Shown: positions 62,201-64,000 of the stretch, piece after piece | Layout of the letters: every line of letters begins with the position of its first letter | Numbering within the stretch: the first letter of the stretch is position 1 | NCBI GenBank assembly: GCA_934131175.1 | Contig: CAKOZD010000002.1 | Location: 124,001-188,000 of the forward strand | DNA length: 64,000 nucleotides | Reading direction: 5' to 3' | Source of the DNA: an uncultured Bacilli bacterium | Lineage (GTDB): Bacteria; Bacillota_I; Bacilli_A; RF39; UBA660 | Program-made: the position numbers and the translations under genes | Notes under the pieces: generated by a model | The model's database searches: none | Seen by the model: the letters and a program-made list of their open reading frames with translations, nothing else | What the model was told of the DNA's origin: nothing

Positions 62201-63760
62201 GGAGTTCATAATATTTCTTGGAATGCATCATCTCCTGGTTATAGAGATAAAGGAGGCGTTAATACTTTAACAATTAATAAAGCAGATAATTACTTTACTA
62301 GTGGTGGAGTTATGATAGAAAGTATAAGTAAAGGTGATACTCTAAATCCGAGAGCAACATCAAAGTATGGTACTCCTTATTTTGAATATAGTAGTACTTA
62401 TACAGGTGGTTATACAACTACACCTCCAACTGATGCTGGAATATATTATGTAAGAGCGGTAGTTGATGAGACTAATGAGTATAAAGGAATAGTATCTGAT
62501 GCAGTTGCTTTCTTTATAGAGGACCCAACAGTTTATACTCTTGGAATAAATTCTTGGGATAAAATTAATACATTGGGAGCACAAAAAAGTACTATTGTAA
62601 AAGCATCAACTAATGGTGAAGCAAGTATGTTAATGAATTTTAATTATGTACCAGATACAAAGAATGGTAATTATATTTCTTTTGTATTTTCAAATAACTT
62701 ACCAGTTGGTACAGTACTTTCTCTTGTAGATTTTACTAATGATGATAATTATGAGATATATTACTATGCAGTAGAAAAAGAAACTAATACAATTTATTCT
62801 AATCAGTTTATGCAGATAGGTACATCTACTAAGAAAAGTTTTGAAATAGGTGAGTCTGGTGTAGTAAAAAATATCTTATATCAATTAAATATAAAATATA
62901 GTGAAGATGTGTCTTCATCTACTTTGAGAATAGTCAAGAATGTAGATAATAAAGATTTAACTTTAATTACTCCAATATCTATAACTAATACTAATAAAAT
63001 AACTGAAAATATTAATAATTCTACTGTTACTATGAGTGATAATAATCATGTTGCTACTATAAGTACAACAATAAATAATTTGAATGAGTTTACAAATTAT
63101 ACCAATGTTTTAAATGTATCTTTATATGAAAATGATGGTGTTACTAAAAAAATATTTACTCCTAGTACTTCTGTTAAAATAAATGGAACTAATTCCTATA
63201 TAAATGGAAATATTGCTACTTCTAATAATATTGTCAATGGAAGTAACAAAATAGAAATAACAGGATTAGAAGAAGGGACATATAAGGTAAAATTAAGTAT
63301 ATCTTATATAAAAAATAATTTATATAATATTATGCTTCCTATGAAAGAGAAGACAAAAGATTTACAGACTATATCATTTGAAGTTGATAAATATCCTCGA
63401 TATGTCTTGAAAGTTAGTACTAATAATTTAAAAGATAGAGGAGTATATGTAAAAGAAAAAGATAAAACTGTTAAGTTTAATTTAAAATATAAAGCAGAAG
63501 TAGATAATCCTAAATTTAATTTAGTTATAAAGAAAAATAATGAAGTAATTAATAATTGGAACTATAAATTAAATGATTCTATTGTTAATACTAGTTCTTT
63601 AGAAAATAATATTTCAACAAGTAGTCTTAATTTGACTATTCCAAAAAATACAACCCCAGGTACTTATAAATTATATTTTACTTTAGGAGATAAAACTATT
63701 AAATATACTATTGTTGTATTAGAAGATGAATTGTCTGATGTTTCTGTTTTGGATAATTAA
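59261..63760 (+). CDS. Giant beta-helix surface protein (1499 residues)
   Basis: N-terminally anchored by one helix (FIPALIIFGLLLFITSY, residues 13-29). Residues about 240-420 hold six or so Gly-rich repeats of about 30 residues (I-x-I-S-G-G-N-I-x-A ... A-I-G-G-G), typical of a right-handed beta-helix in adhesins or glycan-binding proteins. A second beta region spans 620-880. From about 915, an MBG-like domain (KTYNYDGSNHSIDV, then VDETNEYKG) is followed by beta-sandwich segments to the end. There is no LPXTG or C-terminal helix. GGAGGAAG precedes the ATG. Probably a phase-variable adhesin or matrix scaffold. Confidence 0.8.
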   Translation: MEVFEKLKIKKFIPALIIFGLLLFITSYHTSSLIKDNSNTKTGNQKNTSEVSTLSEDILEDDNTIVFDISKGKIEIGSTYTGYDLNGNKITGSHDSNKVYYITQENHDVKTDNNIVFNQNSSELYTVILDNVNMGASSYGTAAPATGPNNGSYDGLIYINGYSTKNITLKLKNENIIRAIRYNTGSGSYYNMNYINFNSKLKITSYDGDGSVNGKLYIPIKASENEISSIVNSNVDYNHWNSGIGGSDGDSSVTGLTIAGGDIQVLTTRGDNCTAIGGGGNGYSDISIIGGNVKAISNGTGTAIGGGIGYHAMGGPGNITISNGNVYAANYGYGVAIGGGSSYKMNGSDGNITISGGNITALAQGNNSIGGGISTESDGGGATINITGGTIVSNNIGGGYSPISGYKDSNIKITGGSINSSVSTQPTNGSENVYLTRTTLYGMDVAQANKNIYSINGVNLPSNYSFNDVKTDDKGTLYLWLPSSGVINSASDGENLYEGSVATKTVGILQYNSSKKYFSTKISYNKDVKLYTDEKLTSEFSGSLMVPSNTDTSFYVQAEKYNSDNYYDINLYMSDGNTMKKISPSSVDNEKGVYKYTVNITSDNYIWIESIKDNKEKKLSIDLSFGNAVIESGSKDSTNKLKVNGYSLDNYDGDFYLTSAGLGVTNNLIVKSGSSTITTNSLVLSSNNSGIEIENGEVNLYSSASNDSIISTDNPAIYLKKDSSLNIYDTTDGSLELTTKKENTSAIDGEGSVVINKKDGFLILNSGEGATSIRADDYTYNAENKISNSILPYTITLANREFVGFISSYSGTNKIYDSSYKYTTTSNSSFKAIGVEYIKYGDEVITHSIVNDNLVFNISNIDEDKVLTTHVKNGNSLLENNTNYVWQQNTTTGVLTINGEAITEHLITAFVEEEELAIVVDAVDKTYNYDGSNHSIDVRVVFPTIGVKLEYCTDSDCFLEDGSKNTSANWTSDKPSLSTVGVHNISWNASSPGYRDKGGVNTLTINKADNYFTSGGVMIESISKGDTLNPRATSKYGTPYFEYSSTYTGGYTTTPPTDAGIYYVRAVVDETNEYKGIVSDAVAFFIEDPTVYTLGINSWDKINTLGAQKSTIVKASTNGEASMLMNFNYVPDTKNGNYISFVFSNNLPVGTVLSLVDFTNDDNYEIYYYAVEKETNTIYSNQFMQIGTSTKKSFEIGESGVVKNILYQLNIKYSEDVSSSTLRIVKNVDNKDLTLITPISITNTNKITENINNSTVTMSDNNHVATISTTINNLNEFTNYTNVLNVSLYENDGVTKKIFTPSTSVKINGTNSYINGNIATSNNIVNGSNKIEITGLEEGTYKVKLSISYIKNNLYNIMLPMKEKTKDLQTISFEVDKYPRYVLKVSTNNLKDRGVYVKEKDKTVKFNLKYKAEVDNPKFNLVIKKNNEVINNWNYKLNDSIVNTSSLENNISTSSLNLTIPKNTTPGTYKLYFTLGDKTIKYTIVVLEDELSDVSVLDN

Positions 63761-64000
63761 TGAATAAAAGAAAAATAATAAATTTATTTCTTATAATACT
63801 TTTTATTGTAATAGTATTTATAATTTTAATATTTAATATAAGAAAGAAATATCAGTATAATATTTATAATAGTAAAGCAAAATATACAGAGGGTTTAATT
63901 GTTAAATATAATATTTTTGGTAAATTTAAAAGTATGGAGTACTATAATATATATGGTCAAATGAATGATAAAAGTATTTGTTCTGACTTTGATAATAATA
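63760..64000 (+). CDS. Partial membrane-anchored protein, cut by window edge
   Basis: An open frame starts with an ATG overlapping the stop of the giant surface gene (TAATG) and runs off the window: at least 80 residues. It has a basic start (NKRK), one long membrane helix (INLFLIILFIVIVFIILIF) and a Tyr/Lys-rich outer segment. Translational coupling makes it part of the switch-controlled operon. Its family cannot be told from this fragment. Confidence 0.7.
   Translation, partial: MNKRKIINLFLIILFIVIVFIILIFNIRKKYQYNIYNSKAKYTEGLIVKYNIFGKFKSMEYYNIYGQMNDKSICSDFDNN

Noticed and set aside
1..64000. CRISPR array or tRNA genes
   Set aside because: I looked for regularly spaced direct repeats and for tRNA signatures (GTTC-arm) in gaps and saw none; gaps are short and hold promoters, terminators, the T-box and the 6S RNA.

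Overview
The window is a 64 kb chromosomal stretch from a very AT-rich, low-GC Gram-positive bacterium. TGA is used as an ordinary stop (for example at rbgA and rel) and TGG encodes Trp, so this is not a UGA-Trp mycoplasma. Cell-wall genes (murG, murB, murE, divIB, ftsA, ftsZ), a Bacillus-like gene order (rbgA-rnhB-topA-xerC; hisS-aspS-6S RNA-tcdA; yqeG-yqeH) and a short pyruvate kinase fit an uncultured Bacilli or Mollicutes-relative lineage, possibly gut-associated. The exact taxon is inference.

Layout. 0-2.7 kb: a gene remnant, two GNAT acetyltransferases and an HExxH protein. 2.8-10 kb: rbgA, a HipA-like kinase, rnhB with an extra N-terminal domain, topA, two unknown genes and xerC. 10-17.5 kb: comN-like gene, secDF, rel, dtd, an AI-2E-type membrane protein and a second HExxH protein. 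17.5-24.6 kb: a T-box leader for hisS-aspS, an orphan TasA-like membrane protein, an alpha/beta hydrolase (minus strand), a probable 6S RNA, tcdA and an M15 peptidase. 24.6-32.6 kb: lexA (minus) divergent from polA-mutM-pyk, then tmcAL-gmk-small membrane gene on the minus strand. 32.7-43.4 kb: a division and cell-wall run, murG-murB-divIB, four GT-C-like membrane proteins (three tandem paralogues), ftsA, ftsZ. 43.4-44.8 kb: an intact IS3-family element sitting in the ftsZ terminator. 44.8-54 kb: arginase (minus), murE, a third HExxH protein, a VanZ-like gene, a flippase, a SigK-like sigma factor, a polysaccharide deacetylase, yqeG and yqeH.

54.1-64 kb is the most interesting part. A tyrosine recombinase gene is enclosed by a 19-bp perfect inverted repeat (22 bp with one mismatch), each copy built like a recombinase core site. 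A strong sigma-A-type promoter lies just inside the right copy and points out of the segment. It reads into a seven-gene-plus operon: a SipW-type signal peptidase, a TasA-like fibre subunit with a very strong ribosome binding site, three more membrane-anchored or SipW-type proteins (one a fusion of a signal peptidase with a substrate-like domain), a 1499-residue beta-helix surface protein and a further gene cut by the window edge. I infer a self-contained invertible ON/OFF switch, like the Salmonella Hin segment in logic but with a tyrosine recombinase, that phase-varies a surface fibre or matrix system. It is drawn here in the ON orientation.

Genome-wide style: many promoters here are extended -10 elements (TGTTATAAT) with weak -35 boxes, and several intrinsic terminators overlap the stop codon of the gene they end.
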